Source of the DNA: UMGS75 sp963648435
GTDB taxonomy: Bacteria > Bacillota_I > Bacilli_A > ML615J-28 > CAG-313
NCBI GenBank assembly: GCA_963648435.1
Contig: CAVJDT010000004.1
Span: 1 to 64,000, forward strand
Length of the DNA: 64,000 nt
Direction of reading: 5' to 3'
In this document: in pieces, positions 44,800 to 54,141 of the stretch
Position numbering within the stretch: position 1 is the stretch's first letter
Layout of the letters: every line of letters begins with the position of its first letter
Program-made: the position numbers and the translations under genes
The notes under the pieces: model-generated
Told to the model about the DNA's origin: nothing
What the model saw: the letters and a program-made list of their open reading frames with translations, nothing else
The model's database searches: none

Positions 44800-45015
44800 A
44801 TCCTTATATTGATCCATGCGATTCATAACACGGTTAATATCTTTTTCTGATGGTTTACGACCCATTTCCATAAACATAGCACGAATCATATCACGGTTAA
44901 TTGGGGGATTATCTTGTAATTGCTTATTAAACACATGTCTAATAACAAAGAAACCAATAACAAAACCCACAATTAGGCAAACAACACCAATTATTAAGAC
45001 AAAATACCAAGCCAT
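44791..45015 (-). CDS. UPF0154 membrane protein (YneF-like)
   Basis: A 74-aa protein with one N-terminal transmembrane helix (about 3-25) and a cytoplasmic tail with INRDMIRAMFMEMGRKPSEK, the conserved UPF0154 signature. Function is unknown; the family is confined to Bacillota and Mollicutes. ATG 45015 has AAAGGAGGAAG at good spacing; a longer frame to 45072 ignores it. Confidence 0.88.
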   Translation of the reverse strand: MAWYFVLIIGVVCLIVGFVIGFFVIRHVFNKQLQDNPPINRDMIRAMFMEMGRKPSEKDINRVMNRMDQYKDKK

Positions 45016-45100
45016 ATGAACTTCCTCCTTTAAAACTAGAGTTATTATAGCAAAATTTAAATTTTTAAGCAAGTTAAATGAAAGAATAATTGTTTTATTG

Positions 45101-45129
45101 TTGCAAAAAAAGATGGATTATACTATAAT
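45101..45129 (+). promoter_or_regulatory. Promoter of ferredoxin gene
   Basis: TTGCAA (45101-45106), 17 bases, TATAAT (45124-45129). Confidence 0.86.
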
Positions 45130-45164
45130 TGTTGTTGATATTTATATACATGGAGGAATTAAAT

Positions 45165-45332
45165 ATGCCAAGATTAATTACTGATACTTGTATCGCATGT
45201 GGCACATGCGCTGGTGAATGTCCTGTTCAATGTATTTCTGAAGGCGATATCTACAAAATTGATGCTAGCCAATGCATCGACTGTGGTGCTTGTCAAGAAG
45301 TATGTCCAATGGGCGCAATCGTTGAAGAATAG
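45165..45332 (+). CDS. 2[4Fe-4S] ferredoxin
   Basis: A 55-aa clostridial-type ferredoxin. The two cluster motifs are CIACGTCAGECP and CIDCGACQEVCP (CxxCxxCxxxCP twice), so eight cysteines bind two clusters. It carries low-potential electrons in anaerobic metabolism. ATG 45165 follows GGAGGAATTAAAT; an upstream in-frame start at 45129 falls in the promoter. Monocistronic. Confidence 0.95.
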   Translation: MPRLITDTCIACGTCAGECPVQCISEGDIYKIDASQCIDCGACQEVCPMGAIVEE

Positions 45333-45339
45333 TTAAGAA

Positions 45340-45376
45340 AAAAAGGTAGTTAGAGCTAATTTCTAACTACTTTTTT
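45340..45376. terminator. Bidirectional terminator between ferredoxin and nif3
   Basis: GTAGTTAGA (45346-45354) pairs with TCTAACTAC (45362-45370), flanked by an A-run on the left and TTTTTT on the right. Confidence 0.85.
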
Positions 45377-46153
45377 CTAACGAAATGGATCAAGATCTTT
45401 TTTAGAATAAACAAACGTAACATCAGGAAATTTTTCCATAAGCATTTTTCTTACCTTTTCCCTAAATAAACGTTCTACACTATGACTTACCTCAATTAAG
45501 GCAATACCTAAATCAAGGGCATCTAAGGCTTGATTATGTCTTATTTCACCGGTAATAAAAGCATCACAACCATGACTTGCCGCATTATATAAATCATAAC
45601 TACCACCACCACCGATAATACCAACTTTTTTAATAATTTGGTTGTCATCACCGACAATTCTAATATTATTTTCACCAAATTTATTTTGAACAAGCTTGGC
45701 TAGTTCTTTTAAAGACATAGGGGTAATTGTTCCATATCTTAAAAATGCATTATTATCAATTTCCTTTTGACAACTTTTAACATTTTCAAGACCTAAGATT
45801 TCTGCTAAAATTTCATTCATTCCATCAATTGCCACATCAAAATTAGTATGCATGGAAAAAACATTTAATTCGTTTTTAATAACTAGACAAATTCGTTTGG
45901 TTAAAGGATTGTCATAATTTAAATTTAAAAGGCTATTAAACATAAAAGGATGATGGGTAATTAATAAATCAACCCCTTGAGTAATAGCATCTTCCACAAC
46001 TTTAGTCGAACCATCTAAAGCAATCATTGCTTTTTTTACTTCTTGGTTCATCCTTCCAAATTGTAATCCAACTTTACCAGCATCAAAACTTGAAGCAAGG
46101 TTTAAGGGATATTTTTCTAGTAAATAGTTAACTATATCAGATACTTTTGTCAT
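45377..46153 (-). CDS. Nif3-like dinuclear metal-centre protein
   Basis: A 258-aa protein of the NIF3/YqfO family. Metal ligands lie in LLITHHPFMFNSLL, FSMHTNFDVAIDGMN and near the end in IEVSHSVERLFREK. This is the short form without the PII-like insert. Activity is uncertain (a GTP cyclohydrolase type 2 role has been proposed for relatives). It overlaps trmK by 17 bases, the same order as yqfN-yqfO in B. subtilis. Confidence 0.92.
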   Translation of the reverse strand: MTKVSDIVNYLLEKYPLNLASSFDAGKVGLQFGRMNQEVKKAMIALDGSTKVVEDAITQGVDLLITHHPFMFNSLLNLNYDNPLTKRICLVIKNELNVFSMHTNFDVAIDGMNEILAEILGLENVKSCQKEIDNNAFLRYGTITPMSLKELAKLVQNKFGENNIRIVGDDNQIIKKVGIIGGGGSYDLYNAASHGCDAFITGEIRHNQALDALDLGIALIEVSHSVERLFREKVRKMLMEKFPDVTFVYSKKDLDPFR

Positions 46154-46802
46154 CTAATACCTCCTCAATCATTATTTTTTCATCATTTAAAGTTAAAAGA
46201 TTAGGACATGTTTTTAAAATTTCCTTAATTTCTGTTAGCTTTTTATTCCATTTATTCTTAAAATCAATACTTTGGTTACTCATTAGTTTTGGTCCAAAAA
46301 AGCATGATTTTTTGGATAACTCTTTAGAATTTTCATTATATTTAGCCTTAATAATTTCATAATATTTAGAATGCTCATAAACAAGAGCTTCATCAATAAT
46401 TTCAAAATGATTGTTTGATAAAAACTGTCTTAATTCAAACGTTCTTGAATTAGCTTCTAAAAGTAATTTATCAAGTTTTTTGGCTTTTTCAAGGTCATTT
46501 TCCAAAATTTTAGATATTAGTTCTCCCCCCATCCCCGCAATTACAACGGTATTAATGGATGGATCAAGTTTGGTTAAACCATCACTTAGTGATAAAATTG
46601 CAACATTTTCTGCAATATACTTACTTAAATTAGAGAAGGCCCTTTCATAAGGACCTTTTTTATTTTCAATACCTTGGACAAACTTAACATGTTTATCAAG
46701 CAAACAAGATTCTAAAAGATAACCATGGTCAGTACCAATATCGGCCACTTTATCGGTTTCTTCAATAAAATCTAAGATTTTTGCTAAACGTTTAGATAAC
46801 AT
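46137..46802 (-). CDS. trmK: tRNA (adenine(22)-N1)-methyltransferase
   Basis: A 221-aa SAM-dependent methyltransferase acting on A22 of tRNAs. The SAM loop is ADIGTDHGYLLES and the family's second mark is VVIAGMGGELISKIL. Its start shares TAATG with the rpoD stop. Confidence 0.93.
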   Translation of the reverse strand: MLSKRLAKILDFIEETDKVADIGTDHGYLLESCLLDKHVKFVQGIENKKGPYERAFSNLSKYIAENVAILSLSDGLTKLDPSINTVVIAGMGGELISKILENDLEKAKKLDKLLLEANSRTFELRQFLSNNHFEIIDEALVYEHSKYYEIIKAKYNENSKELSKKSCFFGPKLMSNQSIDFKNKWNKKLTEIKEILKTCPNLLTLNDEKIMIEEVLDDKSI

Positions 46803-48067
46803 TATTTAGCACGATGACGCTCTAAGCGTTTTAAACGTGAAGGATGACGAAGTCTTCTAATCGCTTTAGCTTCAATTTGACGAATTCTTTCTCTAGTTAC
46901 CCCAAATTCACGTCCAACTTCTTCAAGGGTTCTAGGATGGTTGTCATCAAGACCATAACGAAGTCTAATTACTTTTTCTTCACGGGGTGTTAAAGTTTGT
47001 AAAACCGCATCAATTTCTTCACGGTATATTTGGTACTGAGTATATTCAAGAGGATTTTGTCCTTCGGTATCAGCGATAAAATCACCAAGGCTTGAGTCAT
47101 CTTCTTCACCAACAGTTGAATCAAATGAAATTGGTTCTTGAGCAATTCGTTGGATTTGTTGAACCTTTTCGACAGAAATCTTCATTTCTGCCGCGATTTC
47201 TTCAGGTGTTGGTTCACGACGTTTTTCTTGGGTTAATCTTCTTGTAGTACGACCTAATTTATTGATTGTTTCAACCATATGAACAGGAATTCTAATAGTC
47301 CTACCTTGGTCCGCAATCGCTCTTGTGATGGATTGTCTAATCCACCAAGTTGCATAAGTTGAGAATTTAAATCCCTTAGTCGGGTCAAACTTATAAACAG
47401 CTTTAATTAATCCCATGTTTCCTTCTTGAATTAAATCAAGAAAAGGAAGGCCACGGCCAAAATATTTTTTCGCAATTGAAACAACTAAACGTAAGTTTGA
47501 TTCAATCAAAATATCACGAGCTTCATCCCCCATACGAATTTTCTCATTTAATTCTTCAAGCTCTTCTGGAGATATTTCTTTACCTTGTTTACGATAAGCT
47601 TCAATCTTTTCTTTACACATAATACCTTCTTGTACGGTTCTTGCATATTCTGATTCTTGGGTTATCGTAAGTAATTCAATTTGACCAATGTCTCGTAAAT
47701 ACATTTTAACCGGGTCATCGGCTTGATGGGAAGTTGAAACAAAGTCTTCAAAATCTGAAACTTGGATTTCACTTTCGACAGCCGCTGTTAATTCTTCAAG
47801 TTCTTCATCGTTTTCAACATCATCAATGAAAGCCTCAAAATCATCATCAGTTTCTTCCGTAAGTAAAGCTTCATCATCAGGCATTTCTTCACTATCTCTA
47901 GTTACTTCAATATCACAGCTTTCAAGATATTCAACCACATCATCCATTAATTCTTCGGTTGGATTATCAAGAATTTCATTAATTTTGGAAAGTGGAATAT
48001 ATTGTTTCTTTTTAGCATATTCCTTCATTGCATCTAACTGATCTTTGTATAATAATTCGTCTAACAT
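46802..48067 (-). CDS. rpoD: Primary RNA polymerase sigma factor
   Basis: A 421-aa sigma-70/SigA. An acidic N-terminal region 1.1 (about 1-115) is followed by region 1.2 DPVKMYLRDIGQIELLT, region 2 (FDPTKGFKFSTYATWWIRQ) that reads the -10, region 3, and region 4.2 with the helix-turn-helix EVGREFGVTRERIRQIEAKA that reads the -35. It is in the classic macromolecular-synthesis operon between dnaG and trmK, with TAATG junctions on both sides. Confidence 0.98.
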   Translation of the reverse strand: MLDELLYKDQLDAMKEYAKKKQYIPLSKINEILDNPTEELMDDVVEYLESCDIEVTRDSEEMPDDEALLTEETDDDFEAFIDDVENDEELEELTAAVESEIQVSDFEDFVSTSHQADDPVKMYLRDIGQIELLTITQESEYARTVQEGIMCKEKIEAYRKQGKEISPEELEELNEKIRMGDEARDILIESNLRLVVSIAKKYFGRGLPFLDLIQEGNMGLIKAVYKFDPTKGFKFSTYATWWIRQSITRAIADQGRTIRIPVHMVETINKLGRTTRRLTQEKRREPTPEEIAAEMKISVEKVQQIQRIAQEPISFDSTVGEEDDSSLGDFIADTEGQNPLEYTQYQIYREEIDAVLQTLTPREEKVIRLRYGLDDNHPRTLEEVGREFGVTRERIRQIEAKAIRRLRHPSRLKRLERHRAK

Positions 48068-49908
48068 TACATATCCTCCTTTATTATTTTCTTTTGTGAT
48101 TTACTTATTTCGATAAATTCTTGCATGTTTTTCTTTCGTTCTTCTTCATTTTTCGATAGTATTGTTGCATTATAGGAAGCAATATTATCTTGTTTCTTAA
48201 AATATTTGTTGATGGTCATAATACTATCATTTAGCATTTGCTCACTACTTGCTAAAATGAATTTATTATCAATTATTCTTTTAGCTAAGTTTAGAGAACT
48301 AGGTTTATCATTTAATAATTCGTAAAGTAAGTCTGTTCCCATTCCCTCTTTTTGGGGATTTTGTGCATAATAGTTACTTAAAACATACAGCAAATCAAAT
48401 TCCCCCGCAAGTTCACTACCAGGAAAACGTAACCCATCCGCAATTGTTACAGCATCAAAGAAAACACTAAGGGCTTCTTTTGAATAGATAGCTTGTTTAA
48501 TGATTGTTTGATATGCCATAATAACACTTGTTGTTACTTTTACATTTTTCTTTTTTTGAACATTTATATTTTCTACTTTTTTTATCGGTTCATCCCTATA
48601 AGTTTGATTATAGTTGTAAGTATCTTGATATGGTTGGAAGGCCCTTAAATCTGATTTAAGCATTTCGGCATCAATCTTTAAGTCGCTAGCGAGGCGATTG
48701 ATAAAATATGAGGTGATAACATCACTATTTGCAAGTTTGATAAAATCAAACACTTGTTTTTTAAAGGTTTCAACACTCATAAAATCTTCTAAGTAAACCT
48801 TTTGGTAAGCAAGTTCATATAAGATAAGGTAAACATTTTTCATATTGTTTAATACATACTCATTAAATTTATCAGTACCGTATTTAGCAATATATTCATC
48901 AGGGTCTAAATCATCTGGTAATAATACCGCATTTGGAATAATTTTAACTTTCGCTAGCATTTGAGCAGAGCGCTTCATGGCTTTAATTCCAGCTTCATCA
49001 CCATCAAAAAATAATACAATATTTTTGGTTACTTGCGTTATCATTTTAACATGTTCAGTTGTCATCGCCGTTCCCATAGTGGCAATAGCATTATTTAAAC
49101 CAGCTTTTTCACAAGCAATAACATCCATAAAGCCTTCAAAAAGAAATATTTGATTCTTTTTTCTAGCTTCAAGTGAAGCTTGATCAAAATTATATAGAAT
49201 TTCACCCTTATGAAATAAAACATTTTCGGTTGAATTAATATACTTTGCTTGATCGCTTTTTTCATAAATTCGACCACTAAAACCCACAATTTGGCCAGAA
49301 GCATTAGTTATAGAAAACATAATTCGATTTCTAAAAATATCATGAACCTTACCATTTACATCTTTTACAAGACCTAATTCAATTTGATCAAGGGTTGTAA
49401 TTTGTTTACGGTCTAAAGCTTGATGTAAATAATCTATATTTTTAGGGGCAAGTCCTATTTTATGTTTTTTTATTATTTCATCATCAAGGCCACGTGCTTT
49501 TAAATAGGCAAGTGCATTTTTACCTTCATCGCTATTATATAAATAAAAGCGATAAAAATTATAGGCTTCATCCATCACATGTAGTAAGCGATTGGTTTTT
49601 TCATTTTGTGAATTTATATTATCTTCAATTTTGATTCCTGCTCTTTTTGCAAGTTTTATGGTTGCTTGTTCCATCGAAATATTTTCATATTTTGATACAA
49701 AATAAATTACATTACCTTTTGTATTACAACTAAAACAATTAAAGATTTTTTTCTCACCGCTTACAGCCATGGAGGGATTTTTGTCATCATGAAAGGGACA
49801 TAAGCCAAAATAACTAGTTCCTTTTTTCTTAAGGCTTACATATTCGCCAACTACTTCAACTATATCAGTAGCTTCAATTACTTTTTTAGTAGTTGCACTA
49901 GATATCAT
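48067..49908 (-). CDS. dnaG: DNA primase
   Basis: A 613-aa primase. The N-terminal zinc finger is CPFHDDKNPS...CFSC (CHC2 type, residues 37-61). The TOPRIM core has LFEGFMDVIAC and FFDGDEAGIKAM. The C-terminal third is the helicase-binding domain. RBS AGGAGG lies 6 bases before ATG 49908. It follows glyS by 20 bases. Confidence 0.97.
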   Translation of the reverse strand: MISSATTKKVIEATDIVEVVGEYVSLKKKGTSYFGLCPFHDDKNPSMAVSGEKKIFNCFSCNTKGNVIYFVSKYENISMEQATIKLAKRAGIKIEDNINSQNEKTNRLLHVMDEAYNFYRFYLYNSDEGKNALAYLKARGLDDEIIKKHKIGLAPKNIDYLHQALDRKQITTLDQIELGLVKDVNGKVHDIFRNRIMFSITNASGQIVGFSGRIYEKSDQAKYINSTENVLFHKGEILYNFDQASLEARKKNQIFLFEGFMDVIACEKAGLNNAIATMGTAMTTEHVKMITQVTKNIVLFFDGDEAGIKAMKRSAQMLAKVKIIPNAVLLPDDLDPDEYIAKYGTDKFNEYVLNNMKNVYLILYELAYQKVYLEDFMSVETFKKQVFDFIKLANSDVITSYFINRLASDLKIDAEMLKSDLRAFQPYQDTYNYNQTYRDEPIKKVENINVQKKKNVKVTTSVIMAYQTIIKQAIYSKEALSVFFDAVTIADGLRFPGSELAGEFDLLYVLSNYYAQNPQKEGMGTDLLYELLNDKPSSLNLAKRIIDNKFILASSEQMLNDSIMTINKYFKKQDNIASYNATILSKNEEERKKNMQEFIEISKSQKKIIKEDM

Positions 49909-49928
49909 CCCGTTCCTCCTTGTAAAAC

Positions 49929-51296
49929 TTATTTAAGATGGGTATTAAAATAATTTACTAAATCCGTAATTGCAATACGTTCTTGTTCCATTGTATCACG
50001 ATTACGAACTGTTACCATATTATCTTCTAAAGTATCAAAATCAACTGTTACGCAATATGGAGTACCAATTGCATCTTGACGACGATATCTTTTACCAATT
50101 TTACCACTTGTATCATATTCACAAACAAATTCTTGTGAAAGCATTTGATAAAGTTCTGTAGCTTTATCATTTAGTTTATTAACAAGCGGTAATACCGCAA
50201 CCTTTACTGGCGCAAGTCTACTATCAAGATGTAAAACATCACGAGTATCACCATCTTCTAATTGTTGTTCTTCATAAGCACTTGTTAAAACCGCTAAAAG
50301 TAATCTTTCAACTCCTAAACTTGGTTCAATAACATATGGTAAATACTTTTGGTTAGTTTCAGGGTCTAAATATTCAAGATTTTCCCCTGAATGTTCTTGA
50401 TGAACACGTAAGTCATAATCGGTTCGATCGGCGATTCCCCATAGTTCACCCCAACCAAAGAAATATTTAAATTCAATATCTGTAGTTGCTTTTGAATAAA
50501 AGCATAATTCTTCTTTGTCATGATCTCTTGTTCTAATTAGTTCTTGACGAAGGCCTATATTAGTTAAGAAATTTAAGCAAAAAGTACGCCAATAATCAAA
50601 CCACTCTAAATCAGTTCCCGGTTTACAGAAAAATTCAAGTTCCATTTGTTCAAATTCACGAATACGGAAAATAAAGTTTCCTGGAGTAATTTCATTTCTA
50701 AAACTTTTACCGATTTGGCCAATTCCAAATGGTACCTTTTTACGTGATGTTCTTTGGACATTTTTAAAGTTAACGAAAATACCTTGAGCTGTTTCTGGTC
50801 TTAAGTATACTAAACTCTTACTATCATCAACAACCCCAATATGGGTTTGAAACATTAAATTAAATTTACGAATTGTTGTAAAATTAGTACTTCCACAATT
50901 AGGACAAGGAATCTTATGCTCAACTAAATAATTGTATAATTTATCATTATCCCAGCCATCTCCTGTAACTAAACCATTTGTCGCTTCTTCAATCAACTTA
51001 TCAGCACGGTGTCTTGTTCCACAGTTTTTACAATCAACTAAAGGATCACTAAAGCCACCAACATGACCACTTGCAACCCAAGTTTCAGGATTCATAAGGA
51101 TTGCGGCATCAAGGCCAACATTATTTGGTGAAGACTGAACAAAAGCTTTCCACCAAGCTTTTTTAATATTATTTTTTAATTCAACTCCAAGGGGACCAAA
51201 ATCCCATGAGTTTGATAAGCCTCCATAAATTTCACTACCTTGATAGACAAAACCATATTGTTTTAAGTAATTCACGAATTTTTCCATTGACATCAT
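49929..51296 (-). CDS. glyS: Glycyl-tRNA synthetase (homodimeric type)
   Basis: A 455-aa class II synthetase of the alpha2 kind. N-terminal YGGLSNSWDFGPLG, zinc-binding CKNCGTRHRAD and CPNCGSTNF in the insertion, motif 2 FRNEITPGNFIFRIREFEQM, motif 3 EPSLGVERLLLAVL, and a C-terminal anticodon domain. ATG 51296 is preferred over 51341 because GGTGAT lies just upstream. No T-box leader is seen. It leads the dnaG-rpoD operon. Confidence 0.96.
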   Translation of the reverse strand: MMSMEKFVNYLKQYGFVYQGSEIYGGLSNSWDFGPLGVELKNNIKKAWWKAFVQSSPNNVGLDAAILMNPETWVASGHVGGFSDPLVDCKNCGTRHRADKLIEEATNGLVTGDGWDNDKLYNYLVEHKIPCPNCGSTNFTTIRKFNLMFQTHIGVVDDSKSLVYLRPETAQGIFVNFKNVQRTSRKKVPFGIGQIGKSFRNEITPGNFIFRIREFEQMELEFFCKPGTDLEWFDYWRTFCLNFLTNIGLRQELIRTRDHDKEELCFYSKATTDIEFKYFFGWGELWGIADRTDYDLRVHQEHSGENLEYLDPETNQKYLPYVIEPSLGVERLLLAVLTSAYEEQQLEDGDTRDVLHLDSRLAPVKVAVLPLVNKLNDKATELYQMLSQEFVCEYDTSGKIGKRYRRQDAIGTPYCVTVDFDTLEDNMVTVRNRDTMEQERIAITDLVNYFNTHLK

Positions 51297-51355
51297 TTTA
51301 TCACCATCTTTCACTGACGTCTTTTTGTTACAATACTCCATTGTACTAACATCTT

Positions 51356-51384
51356 ATTATAGCACAAATTGTTTCAAATGTCAA
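51356..51384 (-). promoter_or_regulatory. Consensus promoter of glyS-dnaG-rpoD-trmK-nif3
   Basis: On the - strand: TTGACA (51384-51379), 17 bases, TATAAT (51361-51356). A perfect match at both boxes and the strongest promoter in the window. Confidence 0.92.
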
Positions 51385-51423
51385 AATAAAAGCGAAAAAA
51401 CTTTTGATTTTATATCAATTAAT

Positions 51424-51452
51424 TTGAATTTTTTTTAAAATAATGGTATATT
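51424..51452 (+). promoter_or_regulatory. Promoter of the alkaline phosphatase gene
   Basis: TTGAAT (51424-51429), 17 bases, TATATT (51447-51452). Confidence 0.65.
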
Positions 51453-51486
51453 ATTTTAAAAATTTAAATTTTGCGAGGTAAATTAA

Positions 51487-52614
51487 GTGAAAAATAAAAG
51501 AACTTTTATTAATTATTTACTAATTTTTTCAATTGTAATTTTATATCTTTTGATCATTTTTTGTAGTTTTATCTTATACCGGAAAAACATTAGTTCTGTC
51601 CAAGACTATCAAGATTATAAAGGCAAATCTAGTCGAATCATTCTTTTTATTGGTGATGGTATGGGGGAAAATCACATTAAAGTTACTGAGAAATATTATG
51701 ATAAAGAAATGTCATTTTCGACCCTTGAAAATGGATATGTTTCAACATTCTCACAAGCAATTTTTTCACCTACTGATAGTGCCGCCGCCGCAACAGCCCT
51801 TGCAACTGGTAAAAAAGTAACAAATGGCGAAATTGCCATGCACAAGAAAAAAAGGCTTGAAACAATTAGTGAATATGCAAAAACTCAAGGTTTAGGCGTA
51901 GGAATCGTCACAACTGATGTTCTATTTGGTGCAACCCCTGCTTCTTTTAGTGCTCATGCAAGTAACCGAAATAAAACTAATGATATTATTGAATCGCAAC
52001 TAACAAGTGGCATTGACCTCTTTTTTGGATCTGGTCTTAGCACTTATCAAAGTTACCATGAAGCATTTCAAAAAGCTGGATATCAAATTTGTACTACTAT
52101 TCAAGACTTAAATAATTCAAATAATACAAATAATTTAATTCTTGGAACCTTTGATCATATCAGTAATAAAGCTGATAATGATACCATTAATCCCACTCTC
52201 CAAGTGTTAACAAGTTATGCAATTGAATATTTAGAGCGAAATTTCCCAAACGGTTATTTCCTAATGGTTGAAAGTGCCCACATTGATAAAAAAAGTCACA
52301 ACAACAATATTCTTAAGATGATGGAATACCTTGATAACTTTAGTGACGCGGTAGAAATAGGTTTAAATCACTTTAATAATCAAGATAATTATACCTTAAT
52401 AGTAACCGCCGACCATGAAACTGGGGGTCTAAAATACACCGAAAATGTGAGTGAAATTAATGATTCACTATATCGTACCACTAGTCATACTTCTACTTAT
52501 GTTAAGTATTTCATAAAATCAAGTGCTAACATAGAATTAGATAAAAAAATCGATAATACCGATATTTATAAATTAAATAAAGCCCTAATTACAAAAACCT
52601 CTAGTCAAAACTAG
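51487..52614 (+). CDS. Alkaline phosphatase, membrane-anchored
   Basis: A 375-aa phosphatase with an N-terminal hydrophobic anchor (about 9-30). Metal site FIGDGMGENHIKV. The phosphorylated Ser lies in SPTDSAAAATALATGKKV. VESAHIDKKSH and TADHETGGL hold further metal ligands. It hydrolyses phosphate monoesters outside the cell. It starts at GTG 51487 after GCGAGGT. No PhoB-type box was recognised. A + strand single gene divergent from glyS. Confidence 0.93.
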   Translation: MKNKRTFINYLLIFSIVILYLLIIFCSFILYRKNISSVQDYQDYKGKSSRIILFIGDGMGENHIKVTEKYYDKEMSFSTLENGYVSTFSQAIFSPTDSAAAATALATGKKVTNGEIAMHKKKRLETISEYAKTQGLGVGIVTTDVLFGATPASFSAHASNRNKTNDIIESQLTSGIDLFFGSGLSTYQSYHEAFQKAGYQICTTIQDLNNSNNTNNLILGTFDHISNKADNDTINPTLQVLTSYAIEYLERNFPNGYFLMVESAHIDKKSHNNNILKMMEYLDNFSDAVEIGLNHFNNQDNYTLIVTADHETGGLKYTENVSEINDSLYRTTSHTSTYVKYFIKSSANIELDKKIDNTDIYKLNKALITKTSSQN

Positions 52615-52622
52615 AGATTTTT
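52599..52622 (+). terminator. Terminator of the alkaline phosphatase gene
   Basis: CTCTAGT-CAAA-ACTAGAG (52599-52616), followed by ATTTTT. It overlaps the stop codon. Confidence 0.78.
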
Positions 52623-52729
52623 AGTATTTTGATTATATTATTTACTAGGCTTTTTCTGGATTTTTCATTTAAAATTATCTATGCTTTATAGGATAAATAG
52701 TATTTTGAATTTATAAGCAACAAAAGAAA

Positions 52730-52764
52730 ATATGATTAGTTATTTTTCCTAATCATATTTTTTA
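52730..52764. terminator. Terminator of yqfC-yqfD
   Basis: ATATGATTAG (52730-52739) pairs with CTAATCATAT (52749-52758), with A- and T-runs outside, so it is usable on either strand. It overlaps the yqfD stop. Confidence 0.8.
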
Positions 52765-53888
52765 AATTCTCCTATATTTCTCAAATATTTAACTAAAAAA
52801 ACAAATGAATAAGTATCATCATATTCTACTTTTTTTATCAGTTCAATACTTTCAACATATTCTTTCGTTGAAATTTTAGAAAGATTAAAATCTAAATATA
52901 TTTTACTTTTAGCATAAGATAAAGCATTTTTTTCATCATATGTAATTAATAATTTTACTTCCTCATACGTTTCAACTTTATTAAGTTTAATTAATTTAAA
53001 CAAATTTAAAAGTTCAGTTTTTCTTTTATAGCCATCACTTAAATCATCATTTTTAGTCTTAATAATTCGGTTAAATAAGTTTAATTCATAATATTTTTGG
53101 ATGTTGCTTGAATAGTCATAAATATAATTTTCTTTTTTAACTGTATATTCCTTGTACTCCGCAACTTTTCCAAGTATTAATCCTTCTGCTCTTACTAGTT
53201 TAGTTAAATCACTAGGATTAATTTTATAATTAACATTTCCGCTAATGAGCAAACTACCTTTTTTAACACTTTGACTAGTCATTACAACAACAGCACCTTT
53301 TTTGGCTTCAATTCCTTCAATATAAGCATCATACTTTGCGACAACATCACCTGGTACATTATCAATTTCTTTAGTTATGTTAGGTACTTCCTGAGTCGCA
53401 ATTTCAATAATTAATTTTGCTCCTGTTTTTTTAATTCCAATATATGCATACTGTTGGTATGTAGTTCTAAGTATTCTTCCTAAATCATTTAAATTTATGT
53501 CTAATTGGTAAAATGGTCCTTTTTTAACCAAATGATTATTAATGGTTTGATAAACTTCATAATCGTAATAATCAAGATTATCAAAAGTAATTTCTCTTAC
53601 ATATTTATTAGAAATTAGCAACATAACAAATATTAAAAATATGCTTATCGTTGTAGGTAAATGAATAACAAATAAACTTTTAATTAATTTTTGCTTTCGA
53701 TCAATTATTTTAATATTTTCTATTTGGTCCTTTAATAAAATTATTCCTTTTTTATTAGTTGTAAAGGTAACCAATTCTTCTTTTCTTGATACATTATGCA
53801 TTTTAAATTTTTGAGTATCAAGAAAATTATCATAAGGCATTTCCACATAGTATCTAAGGTTTATTACTTTATTCCATTTTAATTTCAT
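52749..53888 (-). CDS. yqfD: Sporulation protein YqfD
   Basis: A 379-aa membrane protein expressed in the mother cell in relatives. A soluble N-terminal part precedes one helix (about residues 75-95), followed by an extracytoplasmic domain with YAYIGIKKTGAKLIIEI, the family mark. ATG 53888 is chosen (AGGTGA 5 bases upstream). It overlaps yqfC by 20 bases; yqfC-yqfD pairing is conserved in spore formers. Confidence 0.9.
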   Translation of the reverse strand: MKLKWNKVINLRYYVEMPYDNFLDTQKFKMHNVSRKEELVTFTTNKKGIILLKDQIENIKIIDRKQKLIKSLFVIHLPTTISIFLIFVMLLISNKYVREITFDNLDYYDYEVYQTINNHLVKKGPFYQLDINLNDLGRILRTTYQQYAYIGIKKTGAKLIIEIATQEVPNITKEIDNVPGDVVAKYDAYIEGIEAKKGAVVVMTSQSVKKGSLLISGNVNYKINPSDLTKLVRAEGLILGKVAEYKEYTVKKENYIYDYSSNIQKYYELNLFNRIIKTKNDDLSDGYKRKTELLNLFKLIKLNKVETYEEVKLLITYDEKNALSYAKSKIYLDFNLSKISTKEYVESIELIKKVEYDDTYSFVFLVKYLRNIGEFKKYD

Positions 53889-54078
53889 GAAGTTCACCTA
53901 ATATTTCAATATTTACTTCATCAACTTTTAAAATTTGCAAGTTTTTACCCTTTATATGGTAATTATCGATAACGATTAAATCATCTAAATAGGTTGTAAT
54001 TTTATGATAATTGTTGATAATTAGTTTATGGCAATCATCCACATATAGTTTTGTTTTGTAAATGTTAATCTTTTTCAA
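53869..54078 (-). CDS. yqfC: Sporulation protein YqfC (YabP/YqfC family)
   Basis: A 69-aa protein of the YabP family, with YHKITTYLDDLIVIDNYHIKG-like spacing and ending in VDEVNIEILGELHEI. The TTG at 54078 has GGTGA 5 bases upstream; GTG 54087 and TTG 54090 are alternatives. A TATAAT lies about 20 bases upstream, with no good -35. Confidence 0.8.
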   Translation of the reverse strand: MKKINIYKTKLYVDDCHKLIINNYHKITTYLDDLIVIDNYHIKGKNLQILKVDEVNIEILGELHEIKME

Positions 54079-54141
54079 TTTATTCACCAATATATTATAT
54101 GAACAATTATCTTAAAATAGAAGAAAAAGGCGTATAAACGC

